Source of the DNA: GCA-2718035 sp964435285
Lineage (GTDB): Bacteria; Bacteroidota; Bacteroidia; Flavobacteriales; TMED113
NCBI GenBank assembly: GCA_964435285.1
Contig: CAYSYA010000002.1
Location: forward strand, 124,001 to 188,000
Length of the DNA: 64,000 bases
Direction of reading: 5' to 3'
A program made the position numbers and the translations under genes. The notes beneath the pieces are model-generated. The model made no database searches and was not told the origin of the DNA. It saw nothing but the letters and a program-made list of their open reading frames with translations. Shown here in pieces: positions 35,166 through 45,506 of this stretch; the stretch's first letter is position 1, and every line of letters begins with the position of its first letter.

Positions 35166-37672
35166 TTTTTTATAGTCAATGATATCAAGTCTTCTTTTTC
35201 GTTATAGTCTATTTTTATTTTATCACCTTCTTTAACTTTACCCAGAATTATTTCTTCAGCGAATGGATCTTCAATATATTTTTGAATAGCTCTTTTTAAA
35301 GGTCTAGCTCCAAAATTTTCATCAAATCCTTTTTTTGCAATATAGTTTTTTGCTTTTTTGCTTAGTTGTAATTCATATTTAAGAATTTTAATTCTTTTTT
35401 TGAGTTTTTCTATTTCAATATCAATAATTACATCAATATTTTCTTTTGATAAATTATTAAATAATAATACATCATCTAGTCTGTTTAAAAATTCTGGAGC
35501 AAAGGTCTTTTTTAAAGAATTATTTAAAACACTTTTTGTATGTTCATCTAAATTTTCTTTTTTTGAGTTAGTACTAAATCCGATTCCAGCACCAAATTCT
35601 TTTAATTTTCTAGTTCCTACGTTTGATGTCATGATTATAACAGTGTTTTTAAAATCTATTTTTCGACCTAAACTATCAGTCATTTCGCCATCATCCATAG
35701 CTTGAAGGAGTAAATTAAATACATCAGGATGAGCTTTTTCAATTTCATCAAGTAAAATTATGGAATAGGGTTTTCTTCTAACTTTTTCTGTTAATTGTCC
35801 TCCCTCTTCATATCCTACGTAACCAGGAGGGGCTCCAACTAATCTTGAGACAGCAAATTTTTCCATATATTCGCTCATATCAACTCTAATTAATGCATTT
35901 TCAGAATCAAATAAATATTTTGCTAGTTCTTTTGCTAATTGTGTTTTTCCAACACCAGTTGGTCCTAGAAATATGAATGAGCCAATGGGTTTATTTGGGT
36001 CTTTTAAACCTGCTCTATTTCTTTGAATAGCTTTTACAATTTTTTCAACTGCTTCATTTTGACCAATGATACTCTTTTTTAGGTCATTAGTCATTGTTGA
36101 TAATTTTGCACTTTCACTTTTTGCAATTCTCTGAACAGGAATTCCAGTTATCATTGAAACTACTTCAGCTACATTGCTCTCAGAAACTAATTCTTTTTCT
36201 AATTTGATTTTTTCTTCCCATTTAATTTGTTCCTCAATTAATTTTGATTCTGTTTGTTTTTCAGTATCTCTTAATTTTGCAGCTTCTTCATATTTTTGTT
36301 TTTTTACAACATCTTTTTTTTGTTGTTGTATTTTTTCTAATTGCTTTTCTAATTTGGTAACTGTTTCTGGTACATTAATATTTGTTATGTGTACTCTTGA
36401 TCCAGCTTCATCAAGCGCATCAATTGCTTTGTCAGGAAGATATCTGTCAGTTATATATCTAGTTGTTAAATTAACACAAGCATTTATTGCTTCATCAGTG
36501 TATAAAACGTTATGATGTTCCTCATACTTCTCTTTAATATTTTTCAATATTTCAATAGTTTCTTCAGGTGTTGTTGGGTCGACAATAACTTTTTGGAATC
36601 TTCGTTCTAATGCACCATCTTTCTCAATGAATTGTCTGTACTCGTCTAAAGTAGTTGCTCCGATACATTGAATTTCTCCTTTTGCAAGAGCTGGTTTAAA
36701 CATGTTTGATGCATCTAATGACCCTGTAGCTCCTCCTGCTCCGACAATTGTATGAATTTCGTCAATGAAAAGGATGATGTTTGGATTTTTTTCTAACTCG
36801 TTCATTATTCCCTTCATTCTTTCTTCAAATTGCCCTCTATATTTAGTTCCAGCGACAAGAGAAGGTAAGTCAAGGGTAAGAATTTTTTTATTGAATAAGA
36901 CTCTAGAAACTTGTTTTTTTACAATTCTTATCGCTAGTCCTTCAGCAATTGCAGATTTTCCAACTCCAGGTTCACCTATTAGTAGAGGATTATTTTTTTT
37001 TCTTCTTGATAAAATTTGTGACACTCTTTCAATTTCCTCTTTTCTTCCAATTACAGGGTCTAACTTTCCTTCCTCAGCATATCTGGTTATATCTCTGCTA
37101 AAATTATCTAAAATTGGAGTAGAGGACTTAGATTTAGATTTTTGCTTACTAACCCAACTTTTTGATTCTCTTTCATGACTATCATCTTCACTCAAAGAAC
37201 CTTTAAATGAATTCTCGTCCTGTTTTTCTTTTTTAAAAAGGTAGTTACTGTATTCATTTTTCACACTTTCATAAGTTATGTCAAATTCATTTAATAGCTT
37301 TGTTAATGGGTCATCAAAATTTCTAAGTACACATAATAAAAGGTGGGGAGTTCCAATTATGTTACTCTCAAATTTTCTAGCTTCTAAAAAAGTAGTTTTT
37401 AAAGCTTTTTCTGCCTGTTTAGTTAATGGGAGTTGTTTTTTTGATATAGCTTGCTCTATGTTATTTTTTTGACCAAAATCTTCGATTTTTTCTCTCAGAA
37501 TATTTATTTCAATTTTTAAATTTGAGAGAATATCTATAGCGCCTCCCTCTCCCTCTCTGATTATTCCTAATAATAGATGTTCGGTTCCAATAAATGCGTG
37601 TCCAAGCCTTAGGGCTTCTTCTCGACTATAACTTATTACTTCCTTTATTCTATTAGAAAAACTTTGTTCCAT
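35162..37672 (-). CDS. clpC: ATP-dependent Clp protease ATP-binding subunit ClpC
   Basis: 836 residues: an N-terminal repeat domain (about 1-145), a first AAA domain with 'GEPGVGKSAIAEG', a middle helical region with UVR-like 'KKQKYEEAAKLRDTEKQ' that marks ClpC rather than ClpA, and a second AAA domain with 'LGPTGVGKTQLAKELA' and a C-terminal 'GARPLKRAIQ'. It unfolds substrates for ClpP. A Lys/Ser-rich linker (about 150-185) joins the N-domain to AAA1. A TAnnTTTG box lies 23-30 bp upstream. Confidence 0.95.
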   Translation of the reverse strand: MEQSFSNRIKEVISYSREEALRLGHAFIGTEHLLLGIIREGEGGAIDILSNLKIEINILREKIEDFGQKNNIEQAISKKQLPLTKQAEKALKTTFLEARKFESNIIGTPHLLLCVLRNFDDPLTKLLNEFDITYESVKNEYSNYLFKKEKQDENSFKGSLSEDDSHERESKSWVSKQKSKSKSSTPILDNFSRDITRYAEEGKLDPVIGRKEEIERVSQILSRRKKNNPLLIGEPGVGKSAIAEGLAIRIVKKQVSRVLFNKKILTLDLPSLVAGTKYRGQFEERMKGIMNELEKNPNIILFIDEIHTIVGAGGATGSLDASNMFKPALAKGEIQCIGATTLDEYRQFIEKDGALERRFQKVIVDPTTPEETIEILKNIKEKYEEHHNVLYTDEAINACVNLTTRYITDRYLPDKAIDALDEAGSRVHITNINVPETVTKLEKQLEKIQQQKKDVVKKQKYEEAAKLRDTEKQTESKLIEEQIKWEEKIKLEKELVSESNVAEVVSMITGIPVQRIAKSESAKLSTMTNDLKKSIIGQNEAVEKIVKAIQRNRAGLKDPNKPIGSFIFLGPTGVGKTQLAKELAKYLFDSENALIRVDMSEYMEKFAVSRLVGAPPGYVGYEEGGQLTEKVRRKPYSIILLDEIEKAHPDVFNLLLQAMDDGEMTDSLGRKIDFKNTVIIMTSNVGTRKLKEFGAGIGFSTNSKKENLDEHTKSVLNNSLKKTFAPEFLNRLDDVLLFNNLSKENIDVIIDIEIEKLKKRIKILKYELQLSKKAKNYIAKKGFDENFGARPLKRAIQKYIEDPFAEEIILGKVKEGDKIKIDYNEKEDLISLTIKN

Positions 37673-37694
37673 TTTTTTAAAAAAAATATACTAT

Positions 37695-37702
37695 CAAATA
37701 TA
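37695..37702 (-). promoter_or_regulatory. -7 box for clpC
   Basis: The minus strand reads TATATTTG, a perfect TAnnTTTG match 23-30 bp before the clpC start codon. The rest of the 170-bp gap to gyrA is AT-rich, with no convincing plus-strand box. Confidence 0.5.
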
Positions 37703-37842
37703 ATGACTTTTGTTGTTAAAAAATCAAAAGATGAAATTTTTAATAAATTGTTATTAAAAACATTAGATTTTAATACAAAAAATTGATATATATGCCTTAT
37801 ATTGTCGCATTGAATTATAAGAAAATATCAAAGTAAAACTTT

Positions 37843-40476
37843 ATGGATAATCAAGATTTAAACGAAGAACAAGAAAACCAAAGAATTATTCCAATTAACA
37901 TAGTTAATGAAATGGAGTCCGCATATATTGACTACTCCATGAGCGTTATTGTTTCTAGAGCTTTACCTGATGTAAGAGATGGATTAAAGCCTGTACATAG
38001 AAGAATTTTATACGGCATGCATGAATTGGGCCTAATGTCTAATAGAGCACACAAAAAATCTGCAAGAGTTGTTGGTGAAGTTCTTGGAAAGTATCACCCT
38101 CACGGTGATTCCTCTGTTTATGATGCTATGGTAAGGATGGCACAAGAATGGTCTTTAAGGTATCAAATGGTTGACGGTCAGGGTAATTTTGGTTCAATTG
38201 ATGGAGATAGTCCTGCTGCAATGAGATATACTGAAGCTCGTTTGAGAAAAATGGCTGAAGAAATGCTATCAGATATTGAAAAAGATACTGTGGATTTTCA
38301 ATTGAATTTTGATGATACATTAAAGGAACCCACTGTTTTACCCACTAGAATTCCTTCAATTTTAGTTAATGGAGCTAGTGGAATTGCGGTTGGTATGGCT
38401 ACAAATATGGCTCCTCATAATTTAACTGAAGTTTTAGATGGTATAATTAAATATATAGAAAGTAAAGGTGAAATAGAATTATCTGACTTAATGAACTACA
38501 TTAAAGCACCAGATTTTCCCACTGGAGGAATTATATATGGTTATGAAGGAGTTAAACAGGCTTACGAAACTGGAAAAGGAAGAGTTGTTCTTAGATCCAA
38601 AACTCATTTTGAGGAATTAAAAAATAACAGAGAAGCTATTGTTGTAACTGAAATTCCATATCAAGTTAATAAATCAGAGATGATAAAAAAAACAGCTGAT
38701 TTGATTAACCAAAAAAAATTAGAAGGTATTTCTGATATAAGAGATGAGTCAGATAGAAGAGGTATGAGAATTGTTTATGTTTTAAAAAGAGATGCAATTC
38801 CTAATATAGTTTTAAATAAACTTTTCAAGTACACTCAACTCCAGTCTTCTTTCAGTATCAATAATATTGCTCTTGTTAAAGGAAGACCTAAATTACTTAA
38901 TCTTAAGCAAATTATTCAACTTTTTGTTGCTCACAGACATGAAGTTTTGATTAGAAAAACAAAATTTGATTTAAAACAAGCAGAAAAACGTGCGCATATT
39001 CTTAAGGGTCTTTTAGTTGCTTTGGATAATCTTGATGATATTATTTCCTTGATTAAAAAATCACAAACTCCTGAAGAAGCTAGAAATGGTTTAATAAATA
39101 ACTATAATTTAACTGAGATTCAGGCAAAGGCGATTCTAGATTTACGATTACAAAAGTTAACTGGTTTAGAGAGAGATAAAATTAAATTGGAACACCAGCA
39201 ATTAATGGAAAAAATTAAAAATCTTAATGAGATTCTTAACAACGAGGACTTAAGATTAAGTATTTTGATAGAAGACTTTAAGGACGTTAAAGAAAAATTT
39301 GGTGATGAAAGAAGAACTCAAATCGAATATTCTAGTGCAGACTTGAGTATTGAAGATATGATTCCAAATGAAAAAGTTGTTATTACAATTTCTCATTTAG
39401 GTTATATTAAGAGAACACCTTTATCTGAGTATAGACAACAAAATAGAGGGGGTGTGGGGCACAGAGGAGCATCTTCTAGAGATGAAGATTTTTTAGAACA
39501 TATTTTTATAGCAACTAATCATAATTATATGTTGTTTTTTTCTCAGAATGGAAAATGTTTTTGGTTAAAAGTTTATGAGATACCTGAAGGTTCAAAGACG
39601 GCAAAGGGTCGTGCTATTCAAAATTTAATTAATATACCTTCTGAAGATAAAATTATGGCTTTCATTAATGTTGATAACTTAAAAGATGAAAACTATATAA
39701 ATTCAAATTACATTCTAATGTGCACAAAAAAAGGGGTAATTAAAAAAACCTCTCTTGAATCATATTCAAGACCACGCCAAAATGGAATAAAAGCAATTAA
39801 TATTAGAGAAGACGATCAATTATTAGAAGCTAAACTTACCAATGGTTCGATGGATATAATGATGGCTCTAAAATCTGGTAAGTGTATTAGGTTTAATGAG
39901 GAAAAAGCTCGTTCTATGGGTAGAGGGAGTACCGGAGTTAGGGGAATAAGACTTGCTAACGAAAAAGATCAAGTAATTGGAATGATATGTGTTGATGATG
40001 TTGAAACTGAAGTATTAGTTGTTTCTGAAAATGGATATGGAAAACGTTCAAAAGTAAATGATTACAGAACCACTAACAGAGGGGGTAAGGGTGTGAAAAC
40101 AATAAATATAACAGATAAAACAGGGAATCTAATTGCTATCAAAAATGTTAAAGATGGGGATGATTTGATGATAATTAACAAATCAGGTATTACAATTAGA
40201 ATGTCAGTTGATGATATGCGTATTATGGGTAGAGCAACTCAAGGAGTTAGATTAATTAATTTAAAAAATGATGATATAATTGCTGCTGTTGCTAAAGTTG
40301 AAATTTCTGATGAAGAGAAAGAAGAGAGTTTAGAACAAAATCAAGATAATTTAAATAATCCTGTAACAGATTCAGATAAAACAAATGATGAAAATAATTT
40401 ATCTTTAGAGAATTCAAATAATACTTCAGAAATTTCAGATAATAACACAGAGGGTTTAGATGAAATTAATGAGTAA
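37843..40476 (+). CDS. gyrA: DNA gyrase subunit A
   Basis: 877 residues. 'SRALPDVRDGLKPVHRRILYGM' and catalytic Tyr129 in 'AAMRYTEARL' define the breakage-reunion domain. 'GKYHPHGDSSVYDAMVRMAQ' keeps Ser90 and Asp94, the residues equivalent to E. coli Ser83 and Asp87, so the quinolone-determining region looks wild type. The C-terminal beta-pinwheel (from about 510) carries the GyrA-box-like 'QQNRGGVGHRG'. The last ~55 residues are a very acidic Asn/Glu/Asp-rich tail. A TPR gene follows after 28 bp. Confidence 0.95.
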   Translation: MDNQDLNEEQENQRIIPINIVNEMESAYIDYSMSVIVSRALPDVRDGLKPVHRRILYGMHELGLMSNRAHKKSARVVGEVLGKYHPHGDSSVYDAMVRMAQEWSLRYQMVDGQGNFGSIDGDSPAAMRYTEARLRKMAEEMLSDIEKDTVDFQLNFDDTLKEPTVLPTRIPSILVNGASGIAVGMATNMAPHNLTEVLDGIIKYIESKGEIELSDLMNYIKAPDFPTGGIIYGYEGVKQAYETGKGRVVLRSKTHFEELKNNREAIVVTEIPYQVNKSEMIKKTADLINQKKLEGISDIRDESDRRGMRIVYVLKRDAIPNIVLNKLFKYTQLQSSFSINNIALVKGRPKLLNLKQIIQLFVAHRHEVLIRKTKFDLKQAEKRAHILKGLLVALDNLDDIISLIKKSQTPEEARNGLINNYNLTEIQAKAILDLRLQKLTGLERDKIKLEHQQLMEKIKNLNEILNNEDLRLSILIEDFKDVKEKFGDERRTQIEYSSADLSIEDMIPNEKVVITISHLGYIKRTPLSEYRQQNRGGVGHRGASSRDEDFLEHIFIATNHNYMLFFSQNGKCFWLKVYEIPEGSKTAKGRAIQNLINIPSEDKIMAFINVDNLKDENYINSNYILMCTKKGVIKKTSLESYSRPRQNGIKAINIREDDQLLEAKLTNGSMDIMMALKSGKCIRFNEEKARSMGRGSTGVRGIRLANEKDQVIGMICVDDVETEVLVVSENGYGKRSKVNDYRTTNRGGKGVKTINITDKTGNLIAIKNVKDGDDLMIINKSGITIRMSVDDMRIMGRATQGVRLINLKNDDIIAAVAKVEISDEEKEESLEQNQDNLNNPVTDSDKTNDENNLSLENSNNTSEISDNNTEGLDEINE

Positions 40477-40504
40477 CTAGTACTAAGAAATTAAATTTAT
40501 AATT

Positions 40505-41683
40505 ATGAGACTTACTATTTTATTTTTTTTATTTTTTTCAATTATAAATGCACAAAAATCTGACTTAACCAGTTCAATTTTAGCATTTCAAAAGAAAGAT
40601 ACTTTAGCTGCTAAGGAATTAATTGACAATGCATATAATAAATTTATGGAAAAAGGAATGGAATCATTTAAACCAAAACTGATTTCAAAATTTTGGCATT
40701 ACAGAGGACAAATATATTTAGCTTTGGGTGACTTAGATAAATCTGTTGAATCCTTTAAATCTGATATTGAATTAAATGCAAAAGGAGGTCTTCAAAAAAA
40801 ATCTGTTAATGCTTTAAATTTATGCGCAGTAAAGTGTTTAAATCTTGCTGACGAAAATTACAAAAAAGCTTTAGAACTTTTTGAAACTGACAAGATCTTA
40901 GCAAAAGAAAATTTATTTAATTCAGCCAACTTATTTTTAAAAACTTATAATATCAGAAATAATCAATCAATTGGAGTTGTAGATACAGCCTCATTATTTA
41001 ACTCATGTCTTTTATTTTCTGATGTTGGGACACCTGATGCTGACGTTTTAGCATTAGAGCAAGCTAGAAAATTAGTTGAATTAAATCCAAAAGATGAAAA
41101 GTTTCAAATTCGATTGTTAGTTTGTTTAGAAAAAAATGGTGATAATGATTTGCTACTTTCTGCTATTAACTCTGCTAGAACTAACATTCCTAATTCCCAA
41201 GATATAATTAACAGAGAGGTTAATTTTTATATATCCATTGATGATAAAGAAGGATTAAAAAATAGCTTATACAGTGCATTAGAATCTGATTCTAATAACC
41301 CAACTCTTCATTTTGCTCTTGGGACAGCATTACAGTCACTAAAAGATAATGAAGGTGCTAAAAATTCATATACACAAGCTATTCAATTAAATCCAAATTA
41401 TTTTGACGCGCATAATAATCTAGCTAGTATGTATTTAGATGAAACCACTTCTTTAATAACAAAAATGAATAATCTTGGTTCTAGCTCAAGCGATCAAAAA
41501 AAATATAATAATTACAAAAAACGAAGAAACAATCTATACAATGAAAGTATTCCTCATTTAGAAAAATGTGTAGAAATTCAGCCTGATAACGTTATGATTC
41601 TCAATGTTTTAAAAGAAATATATTATAAGGTAGGAGATGTTAAAAACATGAGAAGGGTTAAGTCCTTAATAGAATCACTCTAA
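40505..41683 (+). CDS. Secreted TPR-repeat protein
   Basis: 392 residues. A signal peptide (about 1-16, 'LFFLFFSIINAQ') is followed by helical tetratricopeptide repeats, clearest at 'HYRGQIYLALGDLDKSVESF', 'LHFALGTALQSLKDNEGAKNSY' and 'AIQLNPNYFDAHNNLASMYL'. This is a periplasmic scaffold protein of unknown partner, found after gyrA in many Flavobacteriia. It is probably in one transcript with gyrA and with the Rieske gene 6 bp downstream. Confidence 0.85.
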   Translation: MRLTILFFLFFSIINAQKSDLTSSILAFQKKDTLAAKELIDNAYNKFMEKGMESFKPKLISKFWHYRGQIYLALGDLDKSVESFKSDIELNAKGGLQKKSVNALNLCAVKCLNLADENYKKALELFETDKILAKENLFNSANLFLKTYNIRNNQSIGVVDTASLFNSCLLFSDVGTPDADVLALEQARKLVELNPKDEKFQIRLLVCLEKNGDNDLLLSAINSARTNIPNSQDIINREVNFYISIDDKEGLKNSLYSALESDSNNPTLHFALGTALQSLKDNEGAKNSYTQAIQLNPNYFDAHNNLASMYLDETTSLITKMNNLGSSSSDQKKYNNYKKRRNNLYNESIPHLEKCVEIQPDNVMILNVLKEIYYKVGDVKNMRRVKSLIESL

Positions 41684-41689
41684 TTTTAC

Positions 41690-42760
41690 GTGCTAGTAAA
41701 CAAAAAAATAGAGAAATCAAGTACTATACATAGTAAATTTTATACGTCAGATTTAGTTTTTTCTGAATCAAAAAAAATTTTTGAAAATACTTGGCAGTTT
41801 GTTACTCACGAATCTAATCTTGTTGAGAAAAATGCCTTTCCTTTTAGTTATCTAGATGAATTTATTGATGAACCTTTAGTTATTATTAAAAATAAAGATG
41901 GTATAGTTAATTGTTTTTCTAATGTTTGTACACACAGAGGTAATATTTTAGTTGATAAACACTCTGTTATTTCAAATAGTGTATGCTGTCGATATCATGG
42001 AAGAAAGTTTGATTCATCAGGTAAATGTATTTTTATGCCAAAGTTTGAAAATGTTGTTGGTTTCCCCTCCAAAAAAGATGATTTAACAAATATTTCTGTA
42101 TCAAATTGGCGTCAGTTTATTTTTTGTTCCTTTGGAAATAAATATAAAATTGAACATTTTTTTGGAGAATTGGAAAATAGAATTGGTTGGATGCCAATTG
42201 AAGATTTTATATTTACCCCTGAACTATCAAAAGATTATGAAGTTAAGGCAAATTGGGCTTTGTATTGTGATAATTATTTAGAAGGTTTTCATATTCCTTT
42301 TGTACACCATGATTTAGCTAAGAAGTTTGAATACGATGAATATTCTGTTGAGTTATTTCCGTATTCTAATTTGCAACTTGGAATTGGAAAAGATGGACAA
42401 GATTGTTTCAATTTACCTAAGTCATCAGTAGATTACGGAAAAAATATTATAGCTTATTACTTTTGGGTTTTTCCAAACATGATGTTTAATTTTTATCCTT
42501 GGGGTCTGTCAATAAATATAGTCAAGCCAGTTTCTAAAGATTTAACAAAAATTGAATTTCGATCATTTGTTTGGGATGAAACAAAGCTAAAAAGAGGTGC
42601 TGGATCAGACTTAGATAAAGTAGAGAAAGAAGATGAAGAAATAGTAGAGTCTGTTCAAAGAGGTGTGAATTCAAGATTTTATGATAGGGGAAGATTTTCA
42701 CCAACTATGGAAACAGGGGTTCATCATTTTCATTCACTTTTAAGTAAGTTCATGAAATAA
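41690..42760 (+). CDS. Rieske [2Fe-2S] ring-hydroxylating oxygenase, alpha-subunit type
   Basis: 356 residues. The Rieske cluster ligands are Cys80 and His82 ('VCTHRGN') and Cys100 and His103 ('CCRYHGRKFD'). The catalytic domain has 'CDNYLEGFHIPFVHHDL' with His201 and His206 binding the mononuclear iron. The family covers choline monooxygenase and aromatic ring-hydroxylating dioxygenases, and the closest look is the choline-monooxygenase-like group. No reductase or ferredoxin gene is adjacent. The start is GTG 41690, 6 bp after the TPR gene. No terminator hairpin is visible after it. Confidence 0.87.
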   Translation: MLVNKKIEKSSTIHSKFYTSDLVFSESKKIFENTWQFVTHESNLVEKNAFPFSYLDEFIDEPLVIIKNKDGIVNCFSNVCTHRGNILVDKHSVISNSVCCRYHGRKFDSSGKCIFMPKFENVVGFPSKKDDLTNISVSNWRQFIFCSFGNKYKIEHFFGELENRIGWMPIEDFIFTPELSKDYEVKANWALYCDNYLEGFHIPFVHHDLAKKFEYDEYSVELFPYSNLQLGIGKDGQDCFNLPKSSVDYGKNIIAYYFWVFPNMMFNFYPWGLSINIVKPVSKDLTKIEFRSFVWDETKLKRGAGSDLDKVEKEDEEIVESVQRGVNSRFYDRGRFSPTMETGVHHFHSLLSKFMK

Positions 42761-43015
42761 AAATTAAAGTTAAAATTTGACTTATAAATTAAGATTATTA
42801 ACCACTCTCTTCTCTCTGTTCTGATTTCTTAAATTATTGATAAATAAATTTTTATAAATTGTATAAAATTCAAGAAAACTTTAACATGATTTATAACATG
42901 TTTAGTATAGTTATTTATATTATTTATCTTTAGATTAATTATCATATGATAAATTATAGAATTTCATAATTTTTTAAATTTACATATACACATTCTTTAA
43001 AAAACTTAAAATGTC
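42761..43015. other. 255-bp intergenic region with two inverted repeats
   Basis: The longest non-coding gap in the window, very AT-rich, with no tRNA or ORF. It holds AACATG (42883-42888) and CATGTT (42897-42902), perfect 6-bp arms with an 8-nt spacer, and a perfect 14-bp palindrome TTATCATATGATAA (42939-42952). Both lie upstream of the secreted Kazal/ShK-like gene and may be regulator sites. No TAnnTTTG box was found near its start. Confidence 0.5.
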
Positions 43016-45493
43016 ATGAAAAATATTTTACTTTTTATTTCAATATTCTTTTTTCAAATTTCTTTTTCTCAGGTTATAACTTTTGAGTGTAATAACTCTA
43101 TTATTACTGTATCTTGGGAAGAAATTGTAAATAATCCAAATGCTTATATGGATTGGGATGCGGATGGAAATATCGATGAAGATGATGTTACAATGTATTT
43201 ATATGAAGCATATGATTGTGAAAACTCTTTAGGTGGTTGTGAAGAATATACAACTATTGTTATTGATTGTGTATGCTTAGATAATCAAGAGATAATTTTT
43301 TTGGAAGAAATAGATGAGTCAAACTGTGAGATTACTCAAATTTGCGAATGCATTACTGTAAATAATGATATTAATTGGAATAATATTGATTGGGAAGATT
43401 TAGGTTGGGAAGAATTTGATTGGGAAAGTGTTTGGTCAGATTATGATTTAGGTAATATTATTGATTGGGATAATACACCCTGGGATGATATTATTAATTT
43501 AGACATTGATCCAGATGATTTAATTAATTATATACAAAATATGTTATTAGGTCAAAGTTTTGATTGGGATAATTTTGTTGAAATGCAAGTAGGAGTTGAT
43601 GAATGTTGTATTAATCCTGAATGGATTGACCCTATGGCTATGTGTCCCATGATATTTAATCCGGTAGTTGGGTGTGATGGTATTGAATATGGAAATAGTT
43701 GTCAAGCTGAAGCTGCTGGTATTACTAGTTATGTGGATGGTATGGGAAATACAACATTATTGGAATGGGGTTGTAATCAAGGTGGTGTAGATTGTGCAGA
43801 TGACTCAGAGGGTATATTAGCACAATATGGTTATCAATGTAATGATATAGTTGGTGCGTGGTTTTCATGGGATTGTACTGATGATCTCTCTGTTGCGGTT
43901 CCTGAAGCCCCTTCAGGAATGTGGACTATAGGAGACCTTTGTTCACTATCCTGTAATGAATGTGATGATGAGTTAGACTGTGTTGCAGACTTAATTCCTG
44001 ATTGTGTATTTATGACTGTTGTGGATCCTGTATGTGGATGTGATGGTGTTACATATAGTAATTCTGGAGAAGCTGCGTGTAATAATATTTTTGATTTCAC
44101 CATGGGTGAATGTGAAGGCGTTGTAGATTGTATAGATGATCCAGATGGTATGTTAACGCAATTGGGATCTTCATGTTCTGAACTTGCAATACTTGGTTGT
44201 GATGCGGATTTGTCTGATTTTATTCCTGGAATTGGTTTTGGTATAAGTGTTTATGAGATTTGTCCTGAATCTTGTGGAGATTGTGGTGAAGGTACTGCAG
44301 GCTGCACAGAAGAGGAAGCATGTAATTACAATCCTGATGCTACAACTGATGATGGTAGTTGTGATTATGGTGTTGATTGTTTTGTGTCACCATGTTCTTT
44401 ATCACCCTCACCTTTCCCTGGAGCAAATTGTTTAGATGATTATTGTGGGGGGTGTTGTGCTATTTGGACTTGGATAGATGAAGAGGGGGATGATTTTACT
44501 TTTAATTCATGTACTGATGAATATACGGAGGGGTGTACAGAATCTAATGCAATTAATTATAATCCGGATGCGATATTAGATGATGGATCTTGTGAATATG
44601 CTTGGGATGATTGTATTTCCCAACAAATACTAGAATCATTTGGAAATTATAATCTAGGAAATATTGATTCTCAATCCAGTGATTGGTTTGGTTGGGATAA
44701 TGGAAATTCAGGTGTAGATGTTGTAAATTTTTCAATGAATACTTATTTAGGTGATGGTCAATCAATTCTTGTTGAACAGGATGATGATTTAATTTGGGAT
44801 TTAGATGGTATCAATACTGGTAGTGGAGAAGTAACTTTTTATATGTATATACCTTCTTCAGATGATGCAGGGGCTTATTATAACATGTTACATAATTATG
44901 CCGCTGCTAACTCTAATTGGGCATTTCAAGTTTTATTTGCTTCAGCTAGTTCAGGAGATCAATCTTATATAGATTTAGATCAGCCAGTGTATTTTGATGC
45001 TGTTTATGATACCTGGGTAGAGGTTCGTCATGAAATAGATATTGATAATGATCTTATTACTCTATATTACAATGGTGAAATGATTTCTTCTTGGGCTTGG
45101 AGTAATGGTTCAGCAGGAGCATCAAATGTTTTAGATGCATTAAATTTATTTGGTTTTTGTACTGGAACACCATGTTCTGGATTTACTTATTATGATAATA
45201 TAGAAATATGTGGTGATTTTTTCATTAGTGATATTGAAGATAAATCCACTTTAGATGTAAATCTTTATCCAAATCCTAACAAAGGTTCATTTAATATAGT
45301 TTTGAATGACAATCAAGGGGAATTTAATATAAGGGTTTTTAATATAATAGGAAAAGAGGTTTATAATGAAACTATAGATGGCTATGTAAAAAACTCTATT
45401 AAAACTATTGATTTAGCTTTAACAAAGGGGACCTATATTGTGAATTTAGAAACAAAAAACCATGTTCTTAAAATTCCTATGGTAATAGAATAG
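43016..45493 (+). CDS. T9SS-secreted multidomain protein with Kazal-like, ShK-like and LamG-like domains
   Basis: 825 residues with a signal peptide (1-19). An EF-hand-like loop 'DWDADGNIDEDD' is at 46-57, and a Trp/Asp-rich stretch (about 118-190) repeats short 'DW-D/E' units. Two Kazal-like modules follow: 197-253 ('NPVVGCDGIEYGNSC') and 319-366 ('DPVCGCDGVTYSNS'). Each is followed by an ShK-like Cys-rich module (259-316 and 371-424). GCTE...NYNPDA...DDGSC repeats start near 430 and 507. A LamG/concanavalin-like domain spans about 535-735, and the type A sorting domain starts at 'LDVNLYPNPNKGSF'. The role is unknown; adhesion or protease inhibition is possible. Confidence 0.8.
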   Translation: MKNILLFISIFFFQISFSQVITFECNNSIITVSWEEIVNNPNAYMDWDADGNIDEDDVTMYLYEAYDCENSLGGCEEYTTIVIDCVCLDNQEIIFLEEIDESNCEITQICECITVNNDINWNNIDWEDLGWEEFDWESVWSDYDLGNIIDWDNTPWDDIINLDIDPDDLINYIQNMLLGQSFDWDNFVEMQVGVDECCINPEWIDPMAMCPMIFNPVVGCDGIEYGNSCQAEAAGITSYVDGMGNTTLLEWGCNQGGVDCADDSEGILAQYGYQCNDIVGAWFSWDCTDDLSVAVPEAPSGMWTIGDLCSLSCNECDDELDCVADLIPDCVFMTVVDPVCGCDGVTYSNSGEAACNNIFDFTMGECEGVVDCIDDPDGMLTQLGSSCSELAILGCDADLSDFIPGIGFGISVYEICPESCGDCGEGTAGCTEEEACNYNPDATTDDGSCDYGVDCFVSPCSLSPSPFPGANCLDDYCGGCCAIWTWIDEEGDDFTFNSCTDEYTEGCTESNAINYNPDAILDDGSCEYAWDDCISQQILESFGNYNLGNIDSQSSDWFGWDNGNSGVDVVNFSMNTYLGDGQSILVEQDDDLIWDLDGINTGSGEVTFYMYIPSSDDAGAYYNMLHNYAAANSNWAFQVLFASASSGDQSYIDLDQPVYFDAVYDTWVEVRHEIDIDNDLITLYYNGEMISSWAWSNGSAGASNVLDALNLFGFCTGTPCSGFTYYDNIEICGDFFISDIEDKSTLDVNLYPNPNKGSFNIVLNDNQGEFNIRVFNIIGKEVYNETIDGYVKNSIKTIDLALTKGTYIVNLETKNHVLKIPMVIE

Positions 45494-45506
45494 TTATTAC
45501 AATATT

